Assembly: GCA_022559845.1 (NCBI GenBank)
Contig: CM040124.1
Coordinates: 70,641,491-70,705,490 of the forward strand
Direction: 5' to 3'
DNA from: Amorphophallus konjac
Lineage: Eukaryota > Streptophyta > Magnoliopsida > Alismatales > Araceae
Length of the DNA stretch: 64,000 nt
This document shows positions 1 to 12,245 of this stretch, in pieces. Position numbers and translations under genes: made by a program. Below the pieces are notes generated by a model, which was not told where the DNA came from, ran no database searches, and saw nothing but the letters and a program-made list of their open reading frames with translations. The first letter of the stretch is position 1, and the number at the start of each line of letters is the position of its first letter.

Positions 1-503
1 CACGAACAACCCACTTCGACTTTGAATCCACGAACGGGATCACACCAATGCCACGCTCCGATACTCACGCCATCACGCCTCAGGTTAACTCCACGGCGTC
101 ACCACCTCACCCAGCTCCAGACCGGTCGCGCGCCCGGGGGAGAGGAGAAGAGAGTAGAGAGAATGGAGGGAGAGAAAGTGAGAGATCATGAGGAGGAGAG
201 AGGAGAGACAAAGGGTTAAGAAGAAAAGAAAAATAGGAAAATTAGCAATTTTTCTAAAATCTAATTTTTTGCACGAAATTCTATAAACTCAAAAAAATAC
301 GAAAAAATAGTCATCGCGATCCTCGGAACGAGCACAACGCACCTGTAGCGTCCCGGAGTCGCAAAACTCAATGGTTCACTCTCCACTGGATTTTGTAAGT
401 TATACAAGGGAAAAACCCAAGTGGATTGTAAAACACATATCAGGACCCACGAAAGCGCTCCGAAAGCTCTCCGATTCCGATCCAAAGAATCCAGGATATT
501 ACA
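1..503 (-). mobile_element. LTR fragment of an unidentified element (H)
   Basis: The minus-strand gag frame of element G stops making sense at 503/504. Read on the minus strand from 503, the new sequence starts TGTAATATCC, a start of the type seen in plant Ty3/gypsy LTRs (TG at the outer end, so CA at 502-503 on the plus strand). The fragment runs off the left edge of the window. It is non-coding: a purine-rich stretch at about 140-250 and an AT-rich stretch at 230-300. A 5-bp target duplication would be TTGTC (504-508), but its partner lies outside. Lineage and full length cannot be judged. Confidence 0.5.
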
Positions 504-716
504 ATTGTCCTTTCCATTGCGTGATCTTTTCTTGCTATCCTGAGATTTATAAGTTCCCGTGATGCTAAATTTGTCTCCTCTCTTCTCCCTCTTTTCGTGT
601 TTACGGCTTGATTCCTCATCCTTTTCCTTGAACTTTTCTACCTTCTCAAGGGTTCTTTCACAAAGATGTGCCCTATTCACCATCTCCGAGTAAGTTCAGA
701 TGTTTTGTGGACCTAA
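504..716 (-). pseudogene. Chromovirus gag, C-terminal piece (element G)
   Basis: On the minus strand this reads as the part of gag after the capsid-like domain. It includes ERTLEKVEKFK and KFSITGTY, matching the plus-strand gag of element C at 19020-19200 almost residue for residue. One in-frame TGA replaces the Arg codon after PQNI. It continues directly from the piece ending at 14138: element A sits between QLG and PQN. The left end is cut by element H. Non-functional remnant. Confidence 0.8.
712..716. repeat. Target-site duplication of element A, left copy
   Basis: CCTAA lies directly outside the left end of A. The right copy at 14138-14142 is CCTAG, with one difference. On the gag strand the two copies read TTAGG and CTAGG and share the Leu-Gly codons, which confirms that A inserted into gag. 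Confidence 0.7.
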
Positions 717-3060
717 TGATGTGACACAACCTAGGACTCAACAAGCAAGCATAATTAAGCATTCAAAAACGGACCGATAATGGCAACCGCTCACCCGATG
801 CTCACTAAGACCCGGGGGTAACCTGGCAATGCCAAGGTGAGGTTGAGGGGTTGGGCCCTTGCTGGTAGAGGGCCAGCAAGGCCAAGATTTGAATCTCAAA
901 GGTTGTGGATGCCCAATTCAATGGGGCCGACAAAGTGCCAAAGGCACCGGGTTACTCTCTCTTCCCACGGTGATCACTCAAAGCAACGGGGCTTGAGGAT
1001 CGAGCTCTCACTCTCACGGCCAGCGGAACTATGAACTAATATTAAAAGAACAAGCATGAATTAGAGCAAGGTTATAGAGCACTTACTCGACCGGTTTGAA
1101 GAAACCGGTCCCGCTCGGAGACGAGGGCGAGCGGGGAAGCGTGGGTTCCCCACACGCCGCGCCGGGGTAGCTTGACCTAATCAAACCAAATAAGTTACAC
1201 CACTACACCTCTCACAGGAGGGGGATCTTGGGGTGGGGGTTAATGAGATTACAAACAATACTACCTCCACGCAGGGAGGGGCCTTCATCCGGCCAAGCGA
1301 GGCGGGGAAATTAGAGTAAAGAGGGATGACTAAGTGACGGCACCGAATCTGCCTGCTGTCTACAAATAGGGATAGATAGTCGGTGTTGCTGCTGTAGAAC
1401 CCGCTCAAGAATTTTTCTGGTGGCAAGACTGGTGGGAAACTCTTCGTAGCTGAGAAGGGAATGTCTCAGAATTTCTTTAATTTCTTCTGGAGTCGCTGCT
1501 GGCTGGGATGGAGGTTTGAACAGAGCCTCAGATTCTCGGACCGGCAGCTGCAGACTTCTAACAGCAGATTGCAGAGAATGCCCCGGCAGCTCCCGACCTT
1601 AGAATGAAGCGCCGTCAGAGTCTTTAGAATCGTGGACGAGTCCTCTTCGCATCAAAACTGACGGAGAAGCCAACCGATGTCGGAGAAGACTAGGGGATGC
1701 ATAAAAATGACGACTGGTCGGTGCAGACTATGAGTATCAGATCTGCGTAGCTGAGGGAGAAAAATGAGAACTCTGGATAAAGAATGCCGAATGAAGTTCT
1801 GTTTCTTGATTCTGGAAGTAGACTGGGCGATGAAGAACTTTGAAGAAGAACTCGTGGACTGATTCCTTCGGGATTCGTCGTGGCAGAGCTTCTAATCTGG
1901 CTCAGGTCCTCAGCCGAGGCAGAACTGCGTAGTTGTGGGAGAACGGACCTCCTAGATGGGTCAGCGATCGGAAAAAGATGAAACCACTTCTGTTGTGAAG
2001 GAGACTGGTAGACGCTTCCGACGATGGCTCTTGGGTCTTCAAACTCGTCCGGAGGAAGTCGTGGTGGCCACTTCAAGTTGCTAGTTCATCTGTAACCTTT
2101 GGATAGTAAACTGTAACTTCGAAGTAGCTTCCAATGACCAAGAAAGAAGAAGGGGAAGGGGGTAGATGAGTGTGGGAGTGATCCCTGGTTGTAAGGGGGT
2201 CTTGGAGGGGGTGTTCTAAGGTGTGAGAGGTGGAGAATAAGGTCTGGAAGAGGGTCCAATAGATGGTGGTAGTGAGGGCTGCGAATTTGGTTGGAATGGA
2301 GAGAGGGAAAGGATATTCGAAAATAGGTTTAAGGGTGGGGTTAATTTTTTGTCTTGGGAATGGGGGGGTTGTGTTGGGGAAGGGAAGGGGTGCTTGGGGT
2401 AGTGGGAAGGGTGCTTGGGAAAGTGGGAGGGGTAGTTGGGGGTTGGATGGTGAGGAGAGGATTGGTGGAGGGGGTCTTGGGAAGGGGTGGAGTATTGATG
2501 AGGATTGTGGGGAATGGGAAGAGGCTTAAATGGGGTAGGTGGGGAGTGGAGGTGGTTGGGAAGGGAGGAGAGAGAAGAAAATTCGAATTTGGGTGTTGAG
2601 GAGAGAGAAAGTGGAGTGAAAAAGAGAGATTAAGAGAGGGAAGGGTGGGGTATCTCTCCCCTAGGGTTTCTCATCCAAAAAATAGAATCTGTCCACTAGA
2701 TAAGAAGTGTAAACTCTCAAAATGGCAAATTTTTCATTCATTGATTCATTAAGTTGAAATGGGGGGGAATGAGGTCCTATATATAGGAAACTCACATTTC
2801 TACAAAAGTCCCTGACAATTGACTCAATGACAAATAACCGAGGGGGTAGGGGGAGCCCTTGGGCCTAGCCCAATGAATTGGGCCCAATAGCTAACTAGAC
2901 AACCTAATGACACTCAAACTTAGGGAAATAAACACAAGACCTAGGAACATGACTCAATTAAAAGGGGAAATACATCAAATGACTCAAATAAAAATTACAT
3001 AGGACTCAAAATTAAATGGCTAGACCATGCCGGATGCAATGGGAGGTGATGTCCCCATCA
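717..3060 (-). repeat. Element A, left LTR (3' LTR)
   Basis: 2344 bp starting TGATGTGACAC and ending GTCCCCATCA on the plus strand. The same sequence recurs at 5908-7892 plus 13779-14137. A hairpin pair lies at about 1090-1135 (ACCGGTTT/AAACCGGT, then CCGCTCGG-type arms). A very G-rich tract lies at 2360-2545. Short plus-strand ORFs here recur in the other LTR only because the LTR is duplicated, and I do not consider them genes. Confidence 0.85.
2776..2787 (-). promoter_or_regulatory. TATA element of the A LTR
   Basis: The palindrome CCTATATATAGG lies in the LTR, with a second copy at 13853-13864. Its position in the U3-like part of a minus-strand element fits a promoter TATA box. Because the motif is symmetrical it does not set direction; the PBS position does. 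Confidence 0.5.
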
Positions 3061-3560
3061 TACTCCCGGGGTGCGGAGAACTCGACTCCGTCGAGTAAGT
3101 GTCCTTCCCTCCTTGGACGGTGTAGAAGTGGTACTGCCCTCAAGTCTTCCGAACGAGACCGATCCATCCACCTGCCGAGATAGCGCTTGTATACTTTGCT
3201 CCTGGTGGTAGTGACCTGTTCATCCAATATTCGTTCAATGCGCTCACGCTGGGCTCTCTTGGCTCGTGGACTCTCCTCACGGGTGGGTGCTCTCTCAACG
3301 GAGGGAATAGGCTCAATATCCGCACTAGGTACCACCGTGGGTCCCTTGTATGGCACTAGGTCGGTGACACTGAATGTGGGACTTACCCCATATTCCTCGG
3401 GGAAATCTAACTCATAGGCATGTGCACTAATGCGCCTCAGGACCTGGAAGGGACCAGCCCCACGTGGCCTCAATTTGGAGATGGCTCCCGGGGAGAACCT
3501 CTCCATTCTTACCATCACAAAGTCACCCTCATGGGATTCTTGGTGACGTTGATGAGAGTC
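3012..3560 (-). pseudogene. Integrase C-terminal tail of element A
   Basis: The minus frame shows EGDFVMVRMERF, then KLRPRGAGPFQVLRRI, then a segment ending VTDLVPYKG. This is the layout of the C-terminal tail of a Ty3/gypsy integrase (the GPF module after the catalytic core). A later segment with YLGRWMDRSRSEDLR may be a worn chromodomain-like region. The frame crosses the 3' LTR border at 3060 and ends 16 codons inside the LTR (TAA, 3012-3014). No catalytic D,D,E core precedes it. It is separated from the upstream ORF by a stop at 3564. Confidence 0.7.
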
Positions 3561-3563
3561 GGC

Positions 3564-5918
3564 TCACCTTTTATAAGTCACATTCTTCTTGCTAATGTGC
3601 TTGCGGATCTCTTTATGCAATATTGTGAATGCAGACATTCCGGAGGTGATGGGTGGACCTGGGCAACCAAAAGTAGACCTATCGTGTAATGTTGCAGTGT
3701 AGTCTTTGGTTAGCCTAGGTGGGCCGGGGCACCCATAGGTGGCCCTATCATGCAAATTGGTGATAAATATAGGAGGACCCAGAAATCCGTAGATGCCTTT
3801 GACATGATTAAGACCCATGATGAATGAAGGTGGACCATGACATCCGAATATGGACCACTCATACTTTCTACTTGACATGTAGGTGATATGAATGAATGGA
3901 CCCAACATCGTGTTCATGCCAAGGGGTGTGGAAAGCCTAGACACATGCATACTTTTCCCGAAAGTGACTTCCATGTGTATAGGTGTGGAACAACCTTTGA
4001 ACTCCCATTGGAAAGGATCGAATGGATCTAAGAAGGTGGTCATCATGGGGTGGGGCACCACCTTATTACCTAGGGATATATGGTCCAAGGTTATGGCTCC
4101 CAAGGTTTAACCCGGGTCTAAGATGGAGTGAATTGGGTCAAACATTGTGAGTTGGTTTAGGGAAAGGTGGGTGGTGGATAAAGTGTTTGGGTCACACGCG
4201 TCTCTTGACTCCCATTGGAATGGACCATATGGATCATAAAATGGGTTACCTAGGGGGAGGAACTCCATGTCCTCAAGATCCTCAAAAGGTGCTAAGTCAT
4301 CTTTCTCCATGATAGTTGGGCCAATGTTCTTGGCAAGTGGGTCAGCCATGAGTGGAGGGCTTGACTTTCTACCCGAGATAAGAAGCTCTAAATCGAGGAG
4401 AAGGTTAGGCTCATCGGGTGTAGGGAGGAATAGAAGGAGGTCGCTAGTGTAGCAACCAATGGTGCAAACCGAGGTGATAGACCCTATGCATAGGTGTAGG
4501 AGGCTAAGGCTCCTAGGTTGTTCTACCATAGGGGTCAACATGCTAGTCATCTCTAATTGCCATGCTATGCCCTTGAGAAGGTCCTCTAAGGTCTCCAATT
4601 GATAGGATGCTTGGATTGTGGTGTGATAGGAGAAGAAGGGCACTAAGGGAAGGTCTTGTTCTATGGGAGGGAAAACATGGGCCCGGATCTCTTGAATTGG
4701 GCTCTCCTTTAGCCAACTAACAATGGGTTCTCCTAAGATGAGCTCCGCCCCAATTAGAGAGGGTGGTGTAAGGTAAAGACCATCGTGTGAGGTTCCTTCT
4801 TCAGCTTGGACTTGGGTTTCCTCTAAAGTGGGTGGTGGGTTTAGAGTGCTCACAACTATTGGATTGGATATGAGTTCTGCTACCAAGGAGGTGAGAGAGT
4901 CTTTTGGGGTGATGAGGGTTTGTGTGTGGTGTTCCCAGGGTAGAGGGTAAAGGGAAACTTGGATTGAGATTGGTAGGATGTGGTTTGGGAGTGGAAGTAG
5001 TGGAGGTCTAGGTTGGGGTAGGATTGGGTTTGGAAGTGGAAGGTGGGTTGGGTGACAGGATTTGGGTTGGGTGGTGGTGGCCGTCATGGTTCTAGGTGGA
5101 GGGATGGACACGGGGTCTACTTGGGTTTGAATGGTGAGAATAGGGTGAGTGGTGGTCCTTTTTGGGGAAATCGGGTCGGTTAGGGGTCTCTTCACCTTGG
5201 GATCGACTGGTTGTGGAGGGGTGGTAGTGGGGGCCAATTGAGTTTGGATAGATAGGTTTTCGGAAGGAGGTTTTTGTTGGAGTGTGGGGATCCTCATGGG
5301 ATTTGGTAGAGAGGTGGTTGTTTGGTTTATTTGAGTCTTAAGGGAGAGGACTTGGTTGCGAAGTGTTGTTATGATGGTTGAGAGATGAATTGTTGGGGGT
5401 GGTGGGGGTGGAGACCAAAGGTCGGTCTCAAGTTGGCCGGGTGGGGATGGAGGAGTGGTAGTGCTCCTCGGGTTAGGGGTGCTTGAGTAGGAGGGGTGGG
5501 AATGTTTGGGGATGTAGATCTTTCTAAGTTCTACCTTCATCTCTTCCCATGAGTGAATATGTTCTTGTCTTCTAACCCTCCTTAAGCCCTCTATGTGTTC
5601 CCACTTACTTTTGGCTTGACCCCGAAGTCGTCCCTTGGCCTTTCGGACTCTCGCCGGTCCATATACCCAAGTCTTTTCGAAGAACTTTTCTATCGTAGCC
5701 TCCCACCTAATATAGTCACTAGAATGTGATCCGTCAAAGGTAATATCCCTATGTAGGATGAAGTCTATGGGTGGTGAGTAGGCTAAGTAGGTGGTCATGA
5801 TGAACGGGGGGATCAATGCAAGGGTCGGATTGATGATGACACCAATGCAAGCATGCCCTAGGACTTGACTTGATAGAGACAAGTCAATGACTTGCTCTGA
5901 TACCACTTGATGTGACAC
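3564..5918 (-). CDS. Element A polyprotein: gag-like N-terminus plus unknown conserved region
   Basis: One frame of about 785 codons, broken once by TAA at 4107-4109, where element B has a Tyr codon. Reading begins with a GTG overlapping the LTR end and the PBS, so the true start is uncertain. Residues of about 50-140 resemble a retrotransposon gag domain (DYIRWEATIEKFF, then WEEMKVELRKIY). A long Pro/Thr-rich low-complexity stretch follows. From about residue 385 onward is a segment shared with B (SYHTTIQASYQ, QPRSL, IGCYTSDLL, NKVVPHPMMTTFLDPFDPF), ending in FGCPGPP-type repeats. I recognise no enzyme domain in this segment. It takes the place of pol. Confidence 0.65.
3650..3851 (-). repeat. 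Coding minisatellite, (F/Y)GCxGPP repeats, element A
   Basis: Four degenerate copies of a (F/Y)-G-C-x-G-P-P motif lie at about 3830, 3772, 3719 and 3651 on the plus strand, with units such as HDRATYGCPGPP. Element B has six copies in the same place (48639-48942). The copy-number difference indicates expansion or contraction of a coding repeat. Confidence 0.7.
5894..5905 (-). other. Primer-binding site of element A
   Basis: On the minus strand the sequence two bases past the LTR end is TGGTATCAGAGC, the usual plant LTR-element PBS complementary to the 3' end of initiator tRNA-Met. It fixes the orientation: the right LTR is the 5' LTR. Confidence 0.9.
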
Positions 5919-7892
5919 AACCTAGGACTCAACAAGCAAGCACAATTAAGCATTCAAAAACGGATCGATAATGGCAACCGCTCACCCGATGCTCACTAAG
6001 ACCCGGGGGTAACTTGGCAATGCCAAGGTGAGGTTGAGGGGTTGGGCCCTTGCTGGTAGAGGGCCAGAAAGGCCAAGATTTGAATCCCAAAGGTTGTGGA
6101 TGCCCAATTCAATGGGGCCGACAAAGTGCCAAAGGCACCGGGTTACTCTCTCTTCCCACGGTGATCACTCAAAGCAACGGGGCTTGAGGATCGAGCTCTC
6201 ACTCTCACGGCCAGCGGAACTATGAACTAATATTGACAGAACAAGCATGAATTAGAGCAAGGTTATAGAGCACTTACTCTACCGGTTTGAAGAAACCGGT
6301 CCCGCTCGGAGACGAGGGAGAGCGGGGAAGCGTGGGTTCCCCACACGCCGCGCCAGGGTAGCTTGACCTGATCAAACCAAACAAGTTACACCACTACACC
6401 TCTCGCAGGAGGGGGATCTTGGGGTGGGGGTTAATGAGATTACAAACAATACTACCTCCACGCAGGGAGGGGCCTTCATCCGGCCAAGCGAGGTGGGGAA
6501 ATTAGAGTAAAGAGGGATGACTAAGTGACGGCACCGAATCTGCCTGCTGTCTACGAACAGGGATAGATAGTTGGTGTTGCTGCTGTAGAACCCGCTTAGA
6601 AATTTTTCTGGTGGCAAGACCAGTGGGAAAATCTTCGTAGCTGAGAAGGGAATGCCTCAGAATTTCTTTAATTTCTTCTGGAGTCGCTGCTGGCTGGGAT
6701 GGAGGTTTGAATAGAGCCTCAGATTCTCGGACCGGCAGCTGCAGACTTCTAACAGCAGATTGCACAGAATGCCCTGGCAGCTCCCGACCTCGAAATCAGG
6801 CGCCGTCAGAGTCGTTAGAATCATGGATGAGTCCTCTTCGCAGAAAAACTGACGGGGAAGCCAACGAATGTCGGAGAAGACTAGGGGATGCAGAACAATG
6901 GCGACTGGTCGGTGTAGACTATGAGTAGCAGATCTGTGTAGCAGAGGGGGAAAACTGAGAACTATGGATAACGAATGCCGAATGAAGTTCTGTTACTTGA
7001 TTCTGAAAGTAGACTAGGCGATGAAGAACTTTGAAGAAGAACTCGCGGACTGATTCCTTCAGGATTCGTCGTGGCAGAGCTTCTAATCTGGCTCAGGTCC
7101 TCAGCCAAGGCAGAACTGCGCAGTTTTGGGAGAATGGACGTCCTAGATGGCTCGGAGATTGGAAGAAGATGAAACCACTTCTGTTGTGAAGGAGACTGGT
7201 AGACGCTTCCGACGATGGCTCTTGGGTCTTCAAACTCATCCGGAGGAAGTCGTGGTGGTCGCTGCAAGTTGCTAGTTCATCTGCAACCTTTGGACAGTAA
7301 ACTGCAACTTCGAAGTAGCTTCCAATGACCAAGAAAGAAGAAGGGGAAGGGGGTAGATGAGTGTGGGAGTGATCCCTGGTTGTAAGGGGGTCTTGGAGGG
7401 GGTGTTCTAAGGTGTGGGAGGTGGAGAATAAGGTCTGGAAGAGGGTCCAATAGATGGTGGTAGTGGGGGTTGCGAATTTGGTTGGAATGGAGAGAGGGAA
7501 AGGATATTCGAAAATAGGTTTAAGGGTGGGGTTAATTTTTTGTCTTGGGAATGGGGGGGTTGTGTTGGGGAAGGGAAGGGGTGCTTGGGGTAGTAGGAAG
7601 GGTGCTTGGGAAAGTGGGAGGGGTAGTTGGGGGTTGGATGGTGAGGAGAGGATTGGTGGAGGGGGTCTTGGGAAGGGGTGGAGTATTGATGAGGGTTGTG
7701 GGGAATGGGAAGAGGCTTAAATGGGGTAGGTGGGGAGTGGAGGTGGTTGGGAAGGGAGGAGAGAGAAGAAAATTCGAATTTGGGTGTTGAGGAGAGAGAA
7801 AGTGGAGTGAAAAAGAGAGATTAAGAGAGGGAAGGGTGGAGAATCTCTCCCCTAGGGTTTCTCACCCAAAAAATGGAATCTCTCCACTAGAT
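5908..7892 (-). repeat. Element A, right LTR, first part
   Basis: Near-identical to 717-2701 of the left LTR, including the hairpin pair (about 6282-6325) and the G-rich tract (about 7550-7735). It stops at the LINE insertion; the last 14 bases (7879-7892) are one copy of the LINE target duplication. The rest of the LTR resumes at 13779. Confidence 0.85.
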
Positions 7893-8115
7893 TTTTTTTT
7901 CAACAAAACACTGGCCAATCCAGAATAGGAGCTGGTCAAGTGCACCCCCCCTCAAAGAGGGGAAATGTGCTCACTCCCCCAGGCTACACCAGGGCCCTGA
8001 TTTTTTTATTTTAACACTGAAAGTACATAAGCTAAGGGGCATACCCTAGCAAAACATGAGGGCAGCAGAGAAGCCCTTACATTCCAGCAACGAGCTAATC
8101 TAAAATTAGAAAATA

Positions 8116-11100
8116 TCATAACCTAAAAGCAGGCAAACCTGCCCTATCCACCCTAATGGCTCCTCTAGCAGCTCTTGGGAGATCCCTTTCCCGAACAAAA
8201 ATAGAATTACATGAAGCATTGCAAGCCATTGATGCCAGCGAGTCAGCTACTTGGTTCCCTTCCCTAAATATATGTTGAATTTGACAGCCACTTTCCACCA
8301 GAAGGATTTTTGTCTGCCTCCACCATGGGATTACCATCCAACTAGGAGTTTCTCCTTTTTTACCAGCCTCCACTAGAGCTGCATAGTCCGAATAGACTTG
8401 AGATAGGCTAAAGCCACATTGATTAGCAATAGCTAGTCCATCATGAAGTGCTCTTGTTTCAGCTAATAGACTAAAGCCCATGCCATAGGAGAAAGCAAAA
8501 GCAATCAAAAGCCTTCCTGATGCATCTCTTATACAGCCTCCTCCCCCACATTTACCTGGATTCCTTTTGATGCGCCATCTATATGTAGGGTATAGCCCTG
8601 AATAGCCAGTTTACATTTTACAGCTATTGGCTGTTTGACAACAACTTGCGGGTGCAGACCAAATGCTGCCAAAGTATTAAGATGAAAAGTGGACAAAGGC
8701 TTGTGAAAGTTTAACCTGTCCAATGTCAACGAGATAGCAGCAGTAATTCTTCTTTTGATAACAGCAAGATTAACTGAAATGCCTTCATACCTGACAGCGC
8801 ATCTGCATTTCCAGATTTCCCATACTAGCAGAATTACAGCATACATCCCAATGAAACTTAAAGCAGACTGCATATTGGTGGCAGCTAAAATGTTCCATAG
8901 CCGAACTGTAATGAGATTACTTAACCAAGCCCTATGGTTGATCAAGGGATCAATCCAGCCCCATAAATTTGATGCAAGCTCACTAAAAATGAAAATATGA
9001 TCAAGATCTTCTTGACTATTGGAGAGGCAGCAGTTGCATCTAGAAGCTAGACTGACACCACAATCCATTATCCTGCTGTCCACTGAGACCGCTCGATGAA
9101 GGACCTTCCATATAAACAATGCTGCTCTTGGGTTAATGGTAGAATGCCATAGTTTTGCCCAAGCTGACCTTTTTGTGCCTCTTGGTCTGATCATATTATA
9201 AGCAGACTTAACTGAAAAGTTTCCTTTTTGGGTACCCATCCAGACACATATATCAGCCCCACTGGTCAGCTGAAAATTGGAAAAGGATGTAGGGTCTCTA
9301 AATAGACCCCTAGCTGCATGTTGAGAATCTAAAAAAACCTCTCTGACAGAAATCACTGAAGGGTCAGCAGCATTAAGTGGAATACTAGCAGAGAGAGAGC
9401 CTTTACCTGTCCAGTTATCCCTCATAAAGTCTATCTCCGATCCGCAGCCTACAAACCATCTACTATGCTGTAGAATTAAATCCTTCGCCCGTCCAAATAT
9501 TGCTTTAGGCATTCCAGAAGGGAAAGGCTTAGTACAACAAGAGAAATGGGTTTTAATAAACCTCCTCCGAGCATAGCAAGACCACAAGGATGACCCATGC
9601 AAGATATTCCAAAGCATCTTCACTGCCAGAGAAACTTGCACCCAATACAGGTCCCTGATGCCTAGCCCTCCCTCAAGCCTTGGCTTCTGTATAGCAGACC
9701 ATGCTATCCAATGTCGTCTATTAGTATTTAGATCTCCCTGCCAAAAGAAATTGGCACATTGGCTCTCAATGAAATGAAGGACCTTTTTAGGAATATTGCA
9801 AACTGATGCCAGATAGACTGGAATGCTTTGTAGAACAGAATTGATAAGAACCACCCTACCAGCAGCCGATAACAGTTTTGACTGCCAGCCCTCTAGTCTT
9901 GCTTGAATTCTTTCAATGAGAAACTGAAAGTCACTACATAAGTACCTGCCTTTTTTGACTGGGATACCCAAATACTGCAGACCATCTGACTGATATTTGT
10001 AACCAGTCCATGTTCGGATTGACTGTCTAAGAGAAACAGGTGCCTTTGAAGACAGAATGAAACTGCTCTTAGCAGAGTTAACTTTTTGCCCTGAGCTTTT
10101 TTCATAACAGCTGATAAAGTTTTTGAAAACCTCAATGTTGTGCTTGCTTGCATTCAAAAAAATAAGTGTATCATCTGCATATAATAGGTGAGAGACTTGC
10201 AAACTATTTCTTGGGCCTTTATATCTTTTTAGGTGACCAGATTGAAATAAAGCAGAGAGCCCTCTGCTTAGTACTTCAGATGCTATAATAAACAAAAAGG
10301 GTGCAATTGGGTCCCCTTGTCTAATGCCCCTGCTTGATTTAAAATAACCAGTAATCATTCCATTGAAGTTGATTGAAAACCAGCTGTTATACAACAACAT
10401 GCCAATGAGAGATGTAACTCTAGTGCTGAAACCCATTTTCCTCATGACAGCAATAATGAAATCCCATTCCACCCTATCATATGCTTTAGTCATATCCAAT
10501 TTGAATATCACATTATGACCTCTGACCTTCCTGTTTAGATCCACCACAAGCTGACGAGCAAAAGCTACATTATCTAGAATATATCTGCCTTTTACAAAAG
10601 CTCCTTGTTCTGGTGAAATTATAGTGGGCATCAGGGGGGCCAGCCTTTCAGACATTATCCGAGATATTATCTTGTATGAGAAGTTACATAGGCTTATTGG
10701 CCTAAAATCATTGAAGGATTTTGGTTCATTCACTTTGGGAACTAAAGTGAGTAAGGAGGAAGAGATACCTCGAGGGAGAGGGAAACCCATAAAGAATGCA
10801 CGGACGGCTTCCACTACATCTTTCCCTATAATATCCCAGGAAGAGATAAAAAATTCTCATGTGAACCCATCCGGACCAGGTGAGCTAGAGGCTTTTAAAG
10901 CCCAGACTGCATTCCGGACCTCCTTGTCATCTGGTAAGGCACACAAGGATAAGTTTTGAGCTTCTGTAATCAGCTGAGGAATACAATCCAAACCTGCAAG
11001 ATCCACCACATGTTCTTCAGAAGAGAAAAGTTGTTTAAAAAAACCTTCAGCATGGGCCTGAAGGGAAGCCTGGTCATTGCACCATTCAGCTGGGGAGCCA

Positions 11101-12245
11101 ACTTTTAGACCTGCTATAATATTTCTCCTTCTGTTACTTTGAGCTACAGTATGATAGAATGAGGTATTTCTGTCTCCATTTTCAACCCAGTCCACCCTAG
11201 ACTTTTGATGCCAGAATAATTCCTCCCTGGCCAAGGCCTGACGAAGCATAGCATTCGCTGCAGAAAGACTTTCTCTATTAGCTATAGTTGGATCTGTGTC
11301 GTATAAATTTTGCTTGATCTCTACCTGTGCTTCTGCTTGACTTTTGTATACAAATATATCCCCAAAAACATCCTTATTCCACTGACAGAGGGAAGATTTA
11401 ACAGCTTTCAGTTTAGAGCAAAGCCTAACCAATGCATTAGGGTGGTTGCTATGGGCCTGCTGCCACTCATTAGATATCAATTGTTTGAATGAGTCATGCA
11501 AGCACCACATTTTTTGGAAAATAAACCTGCCAGGATTTTTCTTAATATTGTCCATTAATATCAGTAAAGGGGCATGGTCCGAAGGACCCCTTAAAAGATG
11601 TTGTACAGCTAATTGGGGAGCCACAGTGAGGCAAAAATTGTTGAGGAGAATCCGATCAAGCCTAGCTCGAATGTTTGCAGCACCAATTCTATTATTTGAC
11701 CAAGTAGTACTAGTGCCTTGGAAACCAGCATCAATTAGTCCAGAAGAACAAATGAAGGAATTAAAAGCTTGTAAAGAATCCAAGGAAGGGGTGTCACCGC
11801 CCACTTTTTCAGATACTTTTGCTACACAATTAAAGTCTCCTCCCACCAGCCAAGGAACCGACACCGAAGTAGCAAAAAGAGCAATATCTCTAAATAGAGA
11901 CTGTCTGATCCGAGGATCACAAGAAGCATACACAAATGTGTAAAATGCACTAAAAGAATTGGCCGATTTAAGCCCCAAGGTAATATATTGTGAAGAAGAA
12001 GCAATTACCTCCAGAGTAAAACTGTCATGCCAAAAAACCCAAATCTTCGATTCCTCAGCATTATTGCCAGCATATCTACTAAGTTTGAGAAATCTTCCCA
12101 GCTGAGAAGCTTTATTAAAAGGAAGCATTGGTTCTGAAATGGCCACTAAACTGGCCTTATTAGAAAGAGCTAAATTTTTTAAGCTTCTGCGGGAACAAGA
12201 ATTCCCCACTCCTCTTATGTTCCAAATAATTATAGGCTGAATCAT
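8116..12245 (-). pseudogene. LINE ORF2: endonuclease, reverse transcriptase, RNase H
   Basis: About 1376 codons. The N-terminal endonuclease shows WNIRG, GGDFNC and SDHAPL. The RT shows SPGPDGF, FRPISLCN, KAYDRVEW, RQGDPIAPFLF and the catalytic YADD. A Cys-rich zf-RVT-like segment follows (CNCCLSNSQEDLDHIF). Last is RNase H, from HIDGASKG to REGNQVADSLAS. Damage: TGA at 10857-10859 right after PDGFT, and an apparent one-base deletion near 8555-8560 in RNase H. Downstream, the other frame restores the family pattern. The ORF would make the machinery for target-primed reverse transcription. Its ATG overlaps the ORF1 stop (ATGA at 12242-12245). Confidence 0.9.

Noticed and set aside
837..1034. 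65-codon ORF in the A LTR, repeated at 6028-6225
   Set aside because: It is preserved only because LTRs are duplicates; no recognisable protein and no start context of note.
2263..2599. Gly-rich plus-strand ORFs in A LTRs (also 7454-7790)
   Set aside because: Products of a G-run tract read in frame; composition artefact.
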